Positions 29,366 through 37,864 of a stretch of DNA of 64,000 nt are shown here, one piece after another. The notes beneath the pieces are model-generated. The model was not told the DNA's origin. It ran no database searches and saw nothing but the letters and a program-made list of their open reading frames with translations. Each line of letters opens with the position of its first letter. Position 1 is the first letter of the stretch. Source of the stretch: Amorphus sp040750475 (lineage in GTDB: Bacteria; Pseudomonadota; Alphaproteobacteria; Rhizobiales; Amorphaceae); the NCBI RefSeq assembly GCF_040750475.1, contig NZ_JABJVY010000001.1, forward strand, positions 473,614 to 537,613, written 5' to 3'. The position numbers were made by a program, and so were the translations under genes.

Positions 29366-29409
29366 GCGTTTGCGGCCGACGAACCGGTTTCCACTGCGTT
29401 CGGAAACGC
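29366..29409. repeat. AACCGGTT-core palindromic repeat
   Basis: Arms GCGTTT (29366-29371) and AAACGC (29404-29409) around GAACCGGTTTCCACTGCG. It fills the gap between the convergent amtB and phyR terminators. No gene is visible from 29213 to 29527. Confidence 0.7.
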
Positions 29410-29452
29410 TCTTGAGCCGTTCCGCTGTGCACGGACGCGCGGAAAGGCCTCA

Positions 29453-29496
29453 ATAAAAAAGCCGCGACGGTATCGGGTTTCCCCTCGTCGCGGCTT
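29453..29496 (-). terminator. Rho-independent terminator of phyR
   Basis: On the minus strand AAGCCGCGACG and CGTCGCGGCTT (29496-29486 and 29469-29459) form an 11-bp stem, followed by TTTTTTATTG. It lies 32 bases after the phyR stop codon. Confidence 0.9.
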
Positions 29497-29527
29497 GAAG
29501 CGTTACGCGCGGATTTTGAAACGCCGG

Positions 29528-30328
29528 TCAACCGGCGGCGGCGACCTTCGAGGACTTGCCGGCGCGCGTATCGAAGAACAGTGCCTGGCTGATCACCGCC
29601 TTCACCACTTCCGGCTCGAACGGCTTCGTCACCAGGAAGGCCGGCTCCGGTCGCTCGCCGGTGAGCAGCCGCTCCGGATAGGCGGTGATGAAGATCACCG
29701 GCACGTCGAGCTCGTTCAGAAGCTCGTTGACCGCCTCCAGTCCGGAGCTGCCGTCGGCAAGCTGAATGTCCGCCAGGATCAGGCCCGGGTTGGTCTCGTG
29801 CGCCAGCTTGACGGCTTCGGAATGGGTGCGCGCGATGCCCGCCACGTCATGGCCGAGCCCTTCCACCAAGACTTCGATATCCATGGCGATCAGCGGCTCG
29901 TCCTCGATGATCATCACCGAGGTCGCGACCTGGCTGGCGATCTCCCGACCGGCCTCATCGAGCAACGCGGAGATTTCGGCATCGTCCGTCTTGAGGATGG
30001 TGGCGGCCTGAGCCGCGTCGAAGCCTTCGACGGTGGTCAACAGGAAGGCTTGGCGCGCACGGGGCGTCATCGCCTCCAAGTTGCGCTCATAGGGCATTTC
30101 GGTCGTGTCGACATGGCGATTGATGTCGACGGAATCCCAGATGCCCAGCAACACCTGATAGGTGGCGACGCGCGGATCGAGGCTGTCATCAAAGAGGGCC
30201 GGGTCGGCGATAATCGCCTCGAGACTCGCCGCTACGTAGGCGTCGCCCCCCGGCTGACTTCCCGTGAGCGCGCGCGCAAACCGCCGCAAATAGGGAAGGT
30301 GCGGCGCAATGGCCATCGCAATCGACAT
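29528..30328 (-). CDS. phyR: General stress response regulator PhyR
   Basis: 266 residues. The N-terminal sigma-like domain (about 1-130) mimics EcfG. The C-terminal receiver domain (about 137-255) has acid residues Glu142-Asp143, phospho-acceptor Asp187 in LILADIQLADG and Lys235. When phosphorylated, the sigma-like part binds NepR and frees EcfG. No cognate HWE histidine kinase is present in the window. It is divergent from nepR-ecfG, has its own EcfG-type promoter and ends at a strong terminator. Confidence 0.96.
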   Translation of the reverse strand: MSIAMAIAPHLPYLRRFARALTGSQPGGDAYVAASLEAIIADPALFDDSLDPRVATYQVLLGIWDSVDINRHVDTTEMPYERNLEAMTPRARQAFLLTTVEGFDAAQAATILKTDDAEISALLDEAGREIASQVATSVMIIEDEPLIAMDIEVLVEGLGHDVAGIARTHSEAVKLAHETNPGLILADIQLADGSSGLEAVNELLNELDVPVIFITAYPERLLTGERPEPAFLVTKPFEPEVVKAVISQALFFDTRAGKSSKVAAAG

Positions 30329-30391
30329 ACGGCAAACCCCTTTTCAACGGCTGGCCCTTCCAGCCGGAACCTCATGACATCGTCGCGGGTT

Positions 30392-30417
30392 AACGCCAGG
30401 GACGACGATCGGGTTCC
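30392..30417 (-). promoter_or_regulatory. EcfG-type promoter of phyR
   Basis: Minus-strand GGAAC (30417-30413), 17-base spacer, CGTT (30395-30392). It lies 64 bases upstream of the phyR start and fits positive feedback in the stress module. Confidence 0.82.
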
Positions 30418-30457
30418 CGCGCCCGCAAAAAAATCGCGGTAGAAGGCTGCGCCGGCT

Positions 30458-30482
30458 GGAACCAATCGTTTAAATCGGCGTT
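30458..30482 (+). promoter_or_regulatory. EcfG-type promoter of nepR-ecfG
   Basis: GGAAC (30458-30462), 16-base spacer, CGTT (30479-30482). It lies 40 bases upstream of the nepR GTG, giving a short leader. Confidence 0.82.
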
Positions 30483-30521
30483 TGTTGGATTTGGGGCAAG
30501 GCGAGCAAGGCAGAGCGATAC

Positions 30522-30752
30522 GTGTTGAGACAGAAGGACGACAAATCGCCCGGGGTGCAGGCGCAAGACGGGCAGACGGACAAGCCGTCCGCCGGCGTTG
30601 GCCTCGATTCTCAGCTTCAGGCCCAGATCGGGCGGAAACTGAAAGCCATGTACGATTCTTATCTCAATGAGCCGATTCCCGATCACTTGGTTTCGCTCTT
30701 AGAGAAGCTGGACGAACAGACGCGTGGTGACCAAAAGGGCGCCAAGGAATGA
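30522..30752 (+). CDS. nepR: Anti-sigma factor NepR
   Basis: 76 residues. The conserved core GRKLKAMYDSYLNEPIPDHL VSLLEKL is split here only for length; it covers about residues 37-64 and is the two-helix segment that clamps EcfG or PhyR. The N-terminus is polar and probably disordered. The start is GTG 30522. The stop codon overlaps the ecfG start (ATGA), typical of coupled anti-sigma and sigma genes. Confidence 0.94.
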   Translation: MLRQKDDKSPGVQAQDGQTDKPSAGVGLDSQLQAQIGRKLKAMYDSYLNEPIPDHLVSLLEKLDEQTRGDQKGAKE

Positions 30753-31303
30753 ACCCGCGCAAGGAGCTCTTGGAGCATATTCCAAATCTGCGTGCGTTCG
30801 CGCTGTCGTTGACAGGCAATGCCGATCAGGCCGACGATCTGGTGCAGGAAGCGCTGATGAAAGCGTGGACCTCGCTGGACAGGTTCCAACCGGGAACCAA
30901 CATGCGCGCGTGGCTCTTCACCATCCTTCGCAACGCGTTCTACTCGGAGTTCCGTAAGAAGCGACGCGAAGTGGAGGACGCCGACGGCGCGATGGCGGCG
31001 AAGCTCGCCAGCCACCCCGAACAGACGGGCCACATGGATTTCGAGGATTTCCGCCGCGTGCTCGATCAGCTCCCGTCGGACCAGCGCGAGGCCTTGATCC
31101 TGATCGGCGCCTCGGGCTTCTCCTATGAGGAAGCGGCAGAAATCTGCGGCTGCGCCGTCGGCACGGTGAAGAGCCGCGTCAACCGTGCCCGCGCCCGCCT
31201 TGCGCAGATGCTTTCCGTGGATACTGCGGCCGACTACGGTCCCGACACGATCTCCCAGCCGATCATCACCGACGTAACCTCCAAGGGCCGCTCGGTCGCC
31301 TGA
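30749..31303 (+). CDS. ecfG: ECF sigma factor EcfG
   Basis: 184 residues. Region 2 shows ADDLVQEALMKAWTSLDRF and NMRAWLFTILRNAFYSEFRKK. Region 4 shows LPSDQREALILIGASGFSYE with EIAxxxxxxxGTVKSR-like AEICGCAVGTVKSRVNRAR. It directs polymerase to GGAAC/CGTT promoters under general stress and is held inactive by NepR. ATG 30749 overlaps the nepR stop. Such promoters are seen here before phyR, nepR and the small membrane gene at 41208. Confidence 0.95.
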   Translation: MNPRKELLEHIPNLRAFALSLTGNADQADDLVQEALMKAWTSLDRFQPGTNMRAWLFTILRNAFYSEFRKKRREVEDADGAMAAKLASHPEQTGHMDFEDFRRVLDQLPSDQREALILIGASGFSYEEAAEICGCAVGTVKSRVNRARARLAQMLSVDTAADYGPDTISQPIITDVTSKGRSVA

Positions 31304-31312
31304 ACGGCCTTT

Positions 31313-31789
31313 TTACCCGATCAGAATCGTCGAAAACCGTCCCCGCAACTCTGCGGAGAGCGGGACTGGTCGGCGCGTTTCCCGGTCGACATAGACGTGG
31401 ACGAAGAATCCTTCCGCGGCCGATTCCGCGGCGTCGTTTCGAAACAGGCCGATCTCGTAGCGTACCGACGACGTGCCGAGCCGCGCGATACGCAAGCCGG
31501 CCGTGACCACGTCGGGAAATGCCATCTCAGCGAAATAGCGGCAGCCGGTCTCCACCACGAGCCCGATCTGCTGGCTCGCCTTGAGATCGAGCACGCCTTG
31601 CTCGATCAGCCAGCAGTTCACGGCCGTATCGAACAGCGAATAGTGCACGACGTTGTTCATGTGCCCGTAGGCGTCGTTGTCCATCCAGCGGGTCTGGATG
31701 GTACGGAAGGCGCGGTAGTCGTCCCGGCTTCCCGGCCTCGACCGCTTCGGCGACTGTGCCGGCGATGATGATGTCTGCCGCGACGACAT
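31313..31789 (-). CDS. Acyl-CoA thioesterase, hotdog fold (YbgC/4HBT type)
   Basis: 158 residues. The motif TRWMDNDAYGHMNNVVHYS carries the catalytic Asp of the 4-hydroxybenzoyl-CoA thioesterase type, followed by the hotdog helix and GFFVHVYVDRETRRPVPL. It should hydrolyse a short or aromatic acyl-CoA. The substrate is not evident. It is convergent with ecfG, leaving only 9 bases between stops, and divergent from the DUF4336 gene. Confidence 0.88.
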   Translation of the reverse strand: MSSRQTSSSPAQSPKRSRPGSRDDYRAFRTIQTRWMDNDAYGHMNNVVHYSLFDTAVNCWLIEQGVLDLKASQQIGLVVETGCRYFAEMAFPDVVTAGLRIARLGTSSVRYEIGLFRNDAAESAAEGFFVHVYVDRETRRPVPLSAELRGRFSTILIG

Positions 31790-31859
31790 GGCCCGATTGC
31801 CTCCCTCTTACGGTATCGGGCAGTGTTGCCACAAATCCGCGATCGGCACGAGGCAGACC

Positions 31860-32603
31860 ATGTTCACCGTCGACCCCTACCCTCCGCTGAACGTTCTCAA
31901 GCCGGTCGTGGACAATGTCTGGATCGTCGACGGCCCGGTCGTCCATATGCGCTATATGGCGGTGACCTCCCTGCCCTTCTCCACCCGAATGACCATCGTT
32001 CGGCTGGAAGACGGTCGGCTCTGGATCCATTCGCCGACCGAACTCACCGACGAGCTCCGCGCCGAGGTTGCCGGCCTCGGGGAGATTGCCTATCTCGTTG
32101 CCCCCAACCGGATCCATTGGCTCTCGCTGGGTGCCTGGCAGCGCGCCTTTCCCGGCGTCGTGACCTATGCGGCCCCTGGTGTGGAGACCAAGGAGGAAGA
32201 AGGCGATTTTCACGTCGACGCCACCCTCGGCGACAGCGCGCCGGAGGCCTGGGCCGACGCGTTCGAGCAGGTGCAGGTGCCCAGCGAGGTACTGACGGAG
32301 ATCGAGTTCTTTCACCGCGCGTCGCGCACCTTGATCCTCACCGACCTCATCGAGAATTTCGAGCCGGACCATGTGCACGGAACGCTGTCGCACACCGTGA
32401 TGGGGCTCAGCGGCGTGCTAGACCCCGACGGATCCACGCCACGTGACCTGCGCATGATCTTCAAACCCAGCGACGAGGTTCGCCGGGCCGCGAGGACGAT
32501 GATCGATTGGGCGCCGGAGCGGGTGATCCTCGCCCACGGCCGGTGCTATCTGGAAAACGGCACGGCGGAACTCCGCCGCGCCCTCGCCTGGACGGGGGCG
32601 TAG
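31860..32603 (+). CDS. DUF4336 domain protein
   Basis: 247 residues from ATG 31860, preceded by GAGGCAG. The DUF4336 pattern is seen in NVWIVDGPVVHMRYMAV, FSTRMTIVRLEDGRLWIHSP, LVAPNRIHWLSLGAWQRAFP and a C-terminal ILAHGRCY. The fold is thought to resemble metallo-beta-lactamases, but the full HxHxDH motif is not visible, so hydrolase activity is not assured. A palindromic repeat begins at its stop codon. Confidence 0.82.
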   Translation: MFTVDPYPPLNVLKPVVDNVWIVDGPVVHMRYMAVTSLPFSTRMTIVRLEDGRLWIHSPTELTDELRAEVAGLGEIAYLVAPNRIHWLSLGAWQRAFPGVVTYAAPGVETKEEEGDFHVDATLGDSAPEAWADAFEQVQVPSEVLTEIEFFHRASRTLILTDLIENFEPDHVHGTLSHTVMGLSGVLDPDGSTPRDLRMIFKPSDEVRRAARTMIDWAPERVILAHGRCYLENGTAELRRALAWTGA

Positions 32604-32651
32604 AGCAATTTCAAGAAAAGCGGGAACCGGTTTTCTGTCCGAACTTACGGC
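32603..32651. repeat. AACCGGTT-core repeat after the DUF4336 gene
   Basis: The core reads AAAAGCGGGAACCGGTTTTC. The arms are degenerate here (AGCAATTTC against GAACTTACGG). It lies in the gap between convergent genes. Confidence 0.65.
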
Positions 32652-32710
32652 AGAAAAGACAGTCAGATCCGCCCGACGGCCCCAGAAAAGCTGAAGGGAT
32701 CTGAAACCGA

Positions 32711-34417
32711 TCAGGCCGTGTCGAGCGACGATCGGGCCTTGTGACGAGCGAACTCCACCGAGTGTTCGAACGAGACCTCCGGCGGCTTGATGCCGTGGGC
32801 GATCAGCACCCGGCGCACCTCTTGGGACGTGCCGGACAGAAACACCTTCACGCCGCGCCGGCTTGCTTTCTGGACCATGCCGCCAATGGTGTTGGCGGCG
32901 GTGGAATCCAGGAATGGAACCGCTGCAAAATCGATGATCAGCACCCGGTGGGTGTCGGCGATCCGGTCGAGGATGGAGCCGATCGAGGCGGCCGCGCCGA
33001 AGAAGAACGCGCCGGAGATCCGGTAGACCACCACGTCGCGGTCGGCGGCTTCCTCCTCATAAGGGATGCGCGGGCCATCGGCCGCATCCGCCCTGTCTTC
33101 CGAAACGAACGGGCGCTCGCTCTCAATCGCCGTCGTCTTCGACATGCGGTGGATGAACAGCACCGAACCGATGGCGAAGCCCACCACGATGCCCTCGGTC
33201 AGGTCCCGGAACACCGTGAGCAGGAAGGTGGCGAGCAGCACCACCGCATCCCCGCGCGAGGTGCGGACAAGAGTGGCGAATGCGTGCTTTTCGATCATGT
33301 TCCAGGCAACCACGGCGAGCACGCCCGCCAGGCTCGCCAGCGGAATGAAGCTGGCCAGCGGCGCTGCCACCAGGATGAACAGCATCAAGAAGCCGGAATG
33401 CAGAATGCCGGAGAGCGGGCCATGGGCGCCGGAGCGCACGTTGGTCGCGGTGCGGGCGATGGTGCCGGTCACACAGATGCCGCCGAACAGACCGGAGGCG
33501 ACGTTCGCCACCCCTTGCGCCACAAGCTCGCAGTTGGAGCGGTGGCGCCGGCCCGTCATACCGTCGGCAACGACGGCCGACAGCAGCGATTCGATCGAGC
33601 CCAGAAGCGCGAACGAGACCGCGCTCGGCAACACCGCGACCACCTTGTCGAGCGTGATCTCCGGTAGATGCGGCGCCGGCAGGTAACTCGGGATGCCACC
33701 GAATTTAGAGCCGATGGTCGCGACCGGCAGGTGCAGGACATAGGTGGCGACCGTGGCGGCGGCCACCGCGATCAGAAGCCCCGGCCAGTGGGGCCGCAAA
33801 CGTTTCAGGCCGACAATGATGACGATGGTGGCAAGCGCCAGCCCGATCGTCGCCGGATCGGCGGAGGGCGCCGCCGCCCACAACACCGGGATCTTGTCGA
33901 GAAGCGGCCCCGGCTCCGCGCCCGTGAGCGTCAGCCCGAACAGCTCCTTGAGCTGGCTGGCGAAAATGATCACCGCGATGCCGGCCGTGAAACCGACCGT
34001 CACCGGATAGGGAATGAACTTGATGTAGGTGCCGAGGCGGAGCAGACCGAGGGCCGCCAGAATGAAGCCCGACAGGATGGTCGCCAGGAACAGGCCCTCG
34101 ATGCCGTAGGCCTGGACCGTTGCCGCCACCAGCACGATGAAGGCGCCGGCCGGCCCGCCGATCTGGAACCGGCTGCCACCCAGCGCGGAGACGAAGAAGC
34201 CACCGACGATCGCGGTATAGAGGCCCTGGGCCGGCGTCGCGCCGGAGGCGATCGCGATCGCCATGGAAAGCGGCAGCGCGACGATCGCAACGGTCAGGCC
34301 GGACAGCGCATCGGCCTTGAGCTGCGGCAGGCCGTAGCCCTCCCGCAGGACGGTTACGAGTTTCGGGGTGAAGAGCTCAGCAAAGCTCGGGCTGGCTTGG
34401 CCGGTGACGGTGGTCAT
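32711..34417 (-). CDS. SulP family anion transporter with STAS domain
   Basis: 568 residues from ATG 34417. The SLC26/SulP transport domain has about 12-14 hydrophobic helices (GLTVAIVALPLSMAIAIASG, PAQGLYTAIVGGFFVSALGG, IGGPAGAFIVLVA). The C-terminal STAS domain (about 430-560) contains VLIIDFAAVPFLDSTAANTI. Substrates in the family include sulfate, bicarbonate and dicarboxylates; the sequence alone does not decide. It lies 67 bases downstream of a small XRE regulator gene on the same strand. Confidence 0.92.
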   Translation of the reverse strand: MTTVTGQASPSFAELFTPKLVTVLREGYGLPQLKADALSGLTVAIVALPLSMAIAIASGATPAQGLYTAIVGGFFVSALGGSRFQIGGPAGAFIVLVAATVQAYGIEGLFLATILSGFILAALGLLRLGTYIKFIPYPVTVGFTAGIAVIIFASQLKELFGLTLTGAEPGPLLDKIPVLWAAAPSADPATIGLALATIVIIVGLKRLRPHWPGLLIAVAAATVATYVLHLPVATIGSKFGGIPSYLPAPHLPEITLDKVVAVLPSAVSFALLGSIESLLSAVVADGMTGRRHRSNCELVAQGVANVASGLFGGICVTGTIARTATNVRSGAHGPLSGILHSGFLMLFILVAAPLASFIPLASLAGVLAVVAWNMIEKHAFATLVRTSRGDAVVLLATFLLTVFRDLTEGIVVGFAIGSVLFIHRMSKTTAIESERPFVSEDRADAADGPRIPYEEEAADRDVVVYRISGAFFFGAAASIGSILDRIADTHRVLIIDFAAVPFLDSTAANTIGGMVQKASRRGVKVFLSGTSQEVRRVLIAHGIKPPEVSFEHSVEFARHKARSSLDTA

Positions 34418-34484
34418 CTCCGGACGTCCTAACAATTCGGTGGCGCCGCATCCGGCGGCGTGCGGTGGCGCGAAAAACGGAAGG

Positions 34485-34751
34485 TCAACTGCTCCGCGGC
34501 GGGGTTGGCTCCCTAAGCCGGACGCCGCGGCCGCCGGCCAGGCTTTGCGCGTTGTCGCCGATTAGCTCGATCCCCAGCGCATCCAGCGCCTCGACGACCT
34601 TGGTGAGACTTTCCACGACACCCCGCACGTTGCCCGGGCTCGCCTCCATCCGCTGGATGGTCGGCACCGAAACGCCGGCCTTTTCCGCCAGCGTTTTCTG
34701 GTCGATGCCGAGGAGGGCGCGCGCCGCGCGCATCTGGGCCGCCGTGATCAC
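34485..34751 (-). CDS. Small XRE-family regulator
   Basis: 88 residues from GTG 34751. The helix-turn-helix covers MRAARALLGIDQKTLAEKAG and VSVPTIQRMEAS, followed by VESLTKVVEALDALGIELI. Short XRE proteins of this type often sit directly before a SulP transporter gene and probably control it. An in-frame TTG at 34784 is a less likely start. A perfect palindrome at 34802-34818, just upstream, could be its operator. Confidence 0.85.
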   Translation of the reverse strand: MITAAQMRAARALLGIDQKTLAEKAGVSVPTIQRMEASPGNVRGVVESLTKVVEALDALGIELIGDNAQSLAGGRGVRLREPTPPRSS

Positions 34752-34801
34752 CTTAAAAGACCCGCGCAAAATATCTCTATGCAAGTTTTAACAGGCTATA
34801 G

Positions 34802-34818
34802 TGATGTTTCAAACATCA
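34802..34818. promoter_or_regulatory. Perfect palindrome, likely operator of the XRE-sulP operon
   Basis: TGATGTTTCAAACATCA is an 8+1+8 perfect inverted repeat. It lies 50 bases upstream of the regulator start, next to AT-rich promoter-like sequence (TATAGCCTGTTAAAAC region). Confidence 0.55.
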
Positions 34819-34962
34819 TATTGGATGTGTGATCTGCGACCGATTTTCGCAGGGCGAGCCGGAGCCAGCCGCCGGAAGGTCGCCCGACGCCGGCCAAAGT
34901 CGGTGGTACGATTACGATTTGGCAGGAGACAGCCGCCCTGTTCCCGCTTCGCCGGGCCGGCC

Positions 34963-35658
34963 CTACACCGTCATGTTGGCGCGGATCTTGTCCTCGTCCA
35001 TCTCGGCGCGGGTGCCGGACATGACGATCTCGCCACGCTCCATGACGGCGAAGGTGTCGGCGAGGTCGCGGGCGAACTCGAAATATTGCTCCACCAGCAA
35101 GATCGCCATGTCGCCGCGCTTGCGCAGATAGTCGATGGCGTTGCCGATCTGGATGATGATCGACGGCTGGATGCCTTCCGTCGGCTCGTCGAGGAGCAGC
35201 AGCTTCGGCCGACGCACCATGGCGCGGCCGATGGCGAGCTGCTGCTGCTGGCCGCCGGAGAGGTCGCCGCCGCGCCGGTTCATCATCTGGGAGAGGATCG
35301 GAAACAGCTCGAACACATCGTCGGGCACGCTGCGCTCCGACGCGGGCAGGCCGGCAAATCCGGTCTGCAGATTCTCGCCGACCGTCATCAACGGGAAAAT
35401 CTCCCGGCCCTGGGGCACCATGGCGATGCCCTTGCGGGCGCGTTCATAGGGCGGGCTCGACCCGAGCGGCTTGCCGTCCCACTCGATGGCGCCGCCGGAA
35501 ATCGGGTGCAGCCCCATGATGGCGCGCAAGAGCGAGGTCTTGCCGACGCCGTTGCGGCCCATCAGGCAGGTCACCTGCCCCGGCTGGCAGGCCAGGCTGA
35601 CGGAGCGCAGCGCATGGGCGGCGCCGTAGTGAAGATCGACGTTGCGGACTTGAAGCAT
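34963..35658 (-). CDS. urtE: Urea ABC transporter ATP-binding subunit UrtE
   Basis: 231 residues. Walker A MGRNGVGKTSLL, signature LSGGQQQQLAIGRA and Walker B LLLLDEPTEGIQPS are those of the LivF/UrtE type, and GREIFPLMTVGENL is the typical Q-loop region. It energises urea uptake together with UrtD. ATG 35658 has GGAGG ten bases upstream. It is the last gene of the urt operon, separated from urtD by 260 bases that hold an inverted repeat pair. Confidence 0.95.
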   Translation of the reverse strand: MLQVRNVDLHYGAAHALRSVSLACQPGQVTCLMGRNGVGKTSLLRAIMGLHPISGGAIEWDGKPLGSSPPYERARKGIAMVPQGREIFPLMTVGENLQTGFAGLPASERSVPDDVFELFPILSQMMNRRGGDLSGGQQQQLAIGRAMVRRPKLLLLDEPTEGIQPSIIIQIGNAIDYLRKRGDMAILLVEQYFEFARDLADTFAVMERGEIVMSGTRAEMDEDKIRANMTV

Positions 35659-35714
35659 GATCAGCACGCCTCCCCGAGAGCCGAACAGATAGGGGCGGAG
35701 CGCCAGCTCCACCC

Positions 35715-35878
35715 TCCGCTCATTCCCGCGAAAGCGGGAATCCATAGGGAGTTCGCCATATCGCGCCCACATCCGCCGCGCGTGAGCACCATTCTGCTAC
35801 CCGCACCAGAGAGAGCCATCGGCCCAGCAGCCACACCGAAAAGCCGTATGGATTCCCGCTTTCGCGGGAATGAGCGGA
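35715..35878. repeat. Perfect 32-bp inverted repeat pair (REP/REPIN-like) between urtD and urtE
   Basis: The 32 bases at 35715-35746 are the exact reverse complement of 35847-35878. Each unit is itself palindromic (ATTCCCGC-GAAA-GCGGGAAT). Two REP hairpins in head-to-head order 100 bases apart are the pattern of a REPIN-type mobile palindrome. Translating it gives the DSRFRGNE peptide often misannotated in genomes. Confidence 0.88.
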
Positions 35879-35918
35879 GATTGGGGAACCGGGTTGGTTT
35901 CAAAATCGGCATACCGTG

Positions 35919-36665
35919 CTAGCGCCCCAGATAGACGTCGATGACGCGCTGGTCGGCGGAAACGTGGTCGAGCGATCCTTCCGACAGCACCGAACCCTCG
36001 TGCAGCACGGTCACCTTCACATCCAGATCGCGGACGAACGCCATGTCGTGCTCGACCACGATAACGGTGTGGCTCTTGGCGATTTCGACCAGGAGCTTGG
36101 CCGTCTCCGCCGTTTCGGAATCCGTCATGCCGGCGACCGGCTCGTCGACCAGCAGAAGCCGGGGATCCTGAGCCAGCAGCATGCCGATTTCCAGCCACTG
36201 CTTCTGGCCATGGGAGAGGTTGGCGGCCGTCTCCTTCTGCAGATGGGTCAGCCGGATGGTGTCGAGCACCTCGTCGATGCGCGCGTTCTGCTCGCTGGAA
36301 AGCCAGGAGAACAGATAGTGGAAAGGCGAGCGGCTTTCCTTCAGCGCCAGTGCGACGTTGGTGCGCACCGTGTGGTTTTCGAACACGGTCGGCTTCTGGA
36401 ACTTGCGCCCGATGCCCCGGCTGGCGATCGCCGCCTCGTCCATCGCGGTGAGGTCGAGCGACCCGTCGAACAGGATGGTGCCCTCGTCCGGCCGGGTCTT
36501 GCCGGTGATGCAGTCCATCATCGTGGTCTTGCCGGCGCCGTTCGGGCCGATGATCGCCCGCATCTCGCCTTCCTGCAGCACCAGGGAGAGATTGTTGAGC
36601 GCGCGGAAGCCGTCGAACGAAACGGTAACGCCGTTCAGGTACAGAAGCGAGGAGGTCATGCTCAT
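35919..36665 (-). CDS. urtD: Urea ABC transporter ATP-binding subunit UrtD
   Basis: 248 residues. Walker A GPNGAGKTTMMD, signature LSHGQKQWLEIGM and Walker B RLLLVDEPVAGMTDSE are typical of LivG/UrtD. TRPDEGTILFDG and the GIGRKFQKPTVFENHTV segment match UrtD. The start is ATG 36665 overlapping the urtC stop (ATGA), with AGGAGGAGC upstream. ATG 36659 is an alternative. Confidence 0.95.
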   Translation of the reverse strand: MSMTSSLLYLNGVTVSFDGFRALNNLSLVLQEGEMRAIIGPNGAGKTTMMDCITGKTRPDEGTILFDGSLDLTAMDEAAIASRGIGRKFQKPTVFENHTVRTNVALALKESRSPFHYLFSWLSSEQNARIDEVLDTIRLTHLQKETAANLSHGQKQWLEIGMLLAQDPRLLLVDEPVAGMTDSETAETAKLLVEIAKSHTVIVVEHDMAFVRDLDVKVTVLHEGSVLSEGSLDHVSADQRVIDVYLGR

Positions 36666-37864
36666 TGGCCCGCTCCTCCTGATGCGGCGACCGCGTCGTC
36701 CGGGTCGATGCCGGCCTCCCGCTCCGCGGACGCGCGCGCAGGGCTTTCCTGGCGTTCGGCGATCAGCCGGCGCTGGCGGCGGCGATCGATCAGGCCGAAG
36801 AAGGGCCCCATGATCCCACGCGGCAGAAAGACCGTGACCACCACGAACAGCGCCCCAAGCACGAACAGCCAAAGCTCCGGAAAGGCGCCGGTGAAATAGG
36901 TCTTGCCGAAGTTGACCAGCACGGCACCCACCACCGAGCCGACCAGAGTGCCGCGGCCGCCGACCGCGACCCAGACCACCGCCTCGATGGAGTTCGCCGG
37001 CGCGAACTCGCTCGGATTGATGATGCCGACCTGGGGCACGTAGAGCGCCCCCGCGACGCCGGCCATCATCGCCGACAGGGTCCAGATGATCAGCTTGTAG
37101 TGCTCCACCCGGTAGCCGATGAAGCGCGCGCGGGCTTCCGCATCGCGGACGGCGACCAGCGCCTGGCCGAAGCGCGAGCGCACCAGCCAGATCGACAGCA
37201 AAAGCCCGAGCGACAGCGCCAGCGCGGTCGCGAAGAACAGCGCGGCGCGGGTCTCCTGGGCCTGGATGTTGAAGCCCAGGATGTCCTTGAAGTCGGTCAG
37301 GCCGTTGTTGCCGCCGAACCCCATCTCGTTGCGGAAGAAGGCGAGCATCAGCGCGAACGTCATCGCCTGGGTGATGATGGAGAGATAGACGCCCGTGACG
37401 CGCGAGCGGAAGGCGAACCAACCGAATACGAAGGCGAGCAGGCCCGGCACCAGCACGACCATGATCGCGGCAAACCACGCCATGTCGAAGCCATGCCAAT
37501 ACCAGGGCAAGGAATCCCAGTTCAGAAACACCATGAAATCGGGCAACAGCGGATTGCCGTAGACGCCCCGGTCGCCGATCTGGCGCATCAGATACATGCC
37601 CATGGCATAGCCGCCGAGCGCGAAGAAGGCGCCGTGGCCGAGCGTGAGAATGCCGCCGAAGCCCCAAACCAGGTCGATCGACAGCGCCAACAGGGCGAAC
37701 GCCAGATATTTGCCCAGGAGGCTGATCGCATAGGTCGGCACGTGCCAGGCATCGCCGGGCGAGAGCGCCAGGTTGAGGTAGACGATCACGCCGGCGCCGA
37801 CGAGCAGGATGACGATCGCCGAAAGCGCGAACCGCGTGAGCAGAGCGGGTGAGATGGTGGTCAT
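36662..37864 (-). CDS. urtC: Urea ABC transporter permease UrtC
   Basis: 400 residues with about ten membrane helices of the LivM type (LVWGFGGILTLGHGAFFALG, VGIINPSEFAPANSIEAVVW, GRGTLVGSVVGAVLVNFGKT). It forms the channel with UrtB in the inner membrane. ATG 37864 shares one base with the urtB stop (TGATG), with GGAGGG before it. Confidence 0.95.
   Translation of the reverse strand: MTTISPALLTRFALSAIVILLVGAGVIVYLNLALSPGDAWHVPTYAISLLGKYLAFALLALSIDLVWGFGGILTLGHGAFFALGGYAMGMYLMRQIGDRGVYGNPLLPDFMVFLNWDSLPWYWHGFDMAWFAAIMVVLVPGLLAFVFGWFAFRSRVTGVYLSIITQAMTFALMLAFFRNEMGFGGNNGLTDFKDILGFNIQAQETRAALFFATALALSLGLLLSIWLVRSRFGQALVAVRDAEARARFIGYRVEHYKLIIWTLSAMMAGVAGALYVPQVGIINPSEFAPANSIEAVVWVAVGGRGTLVGSVVGAVLVNFGKTYFTGAFPELWLFVLGALFVVVTVFLPRGIMGPFFGLIDRRRQRRLIAERQESPARASAEREAGIDPDDAVAASGGAGQ

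Noticed and set aside
35700..35915. Open frames encoding DSRFRGNE-type peptides near urtE
   Set aside because: These are translations of the REP palindrome, a known annotation artefact.
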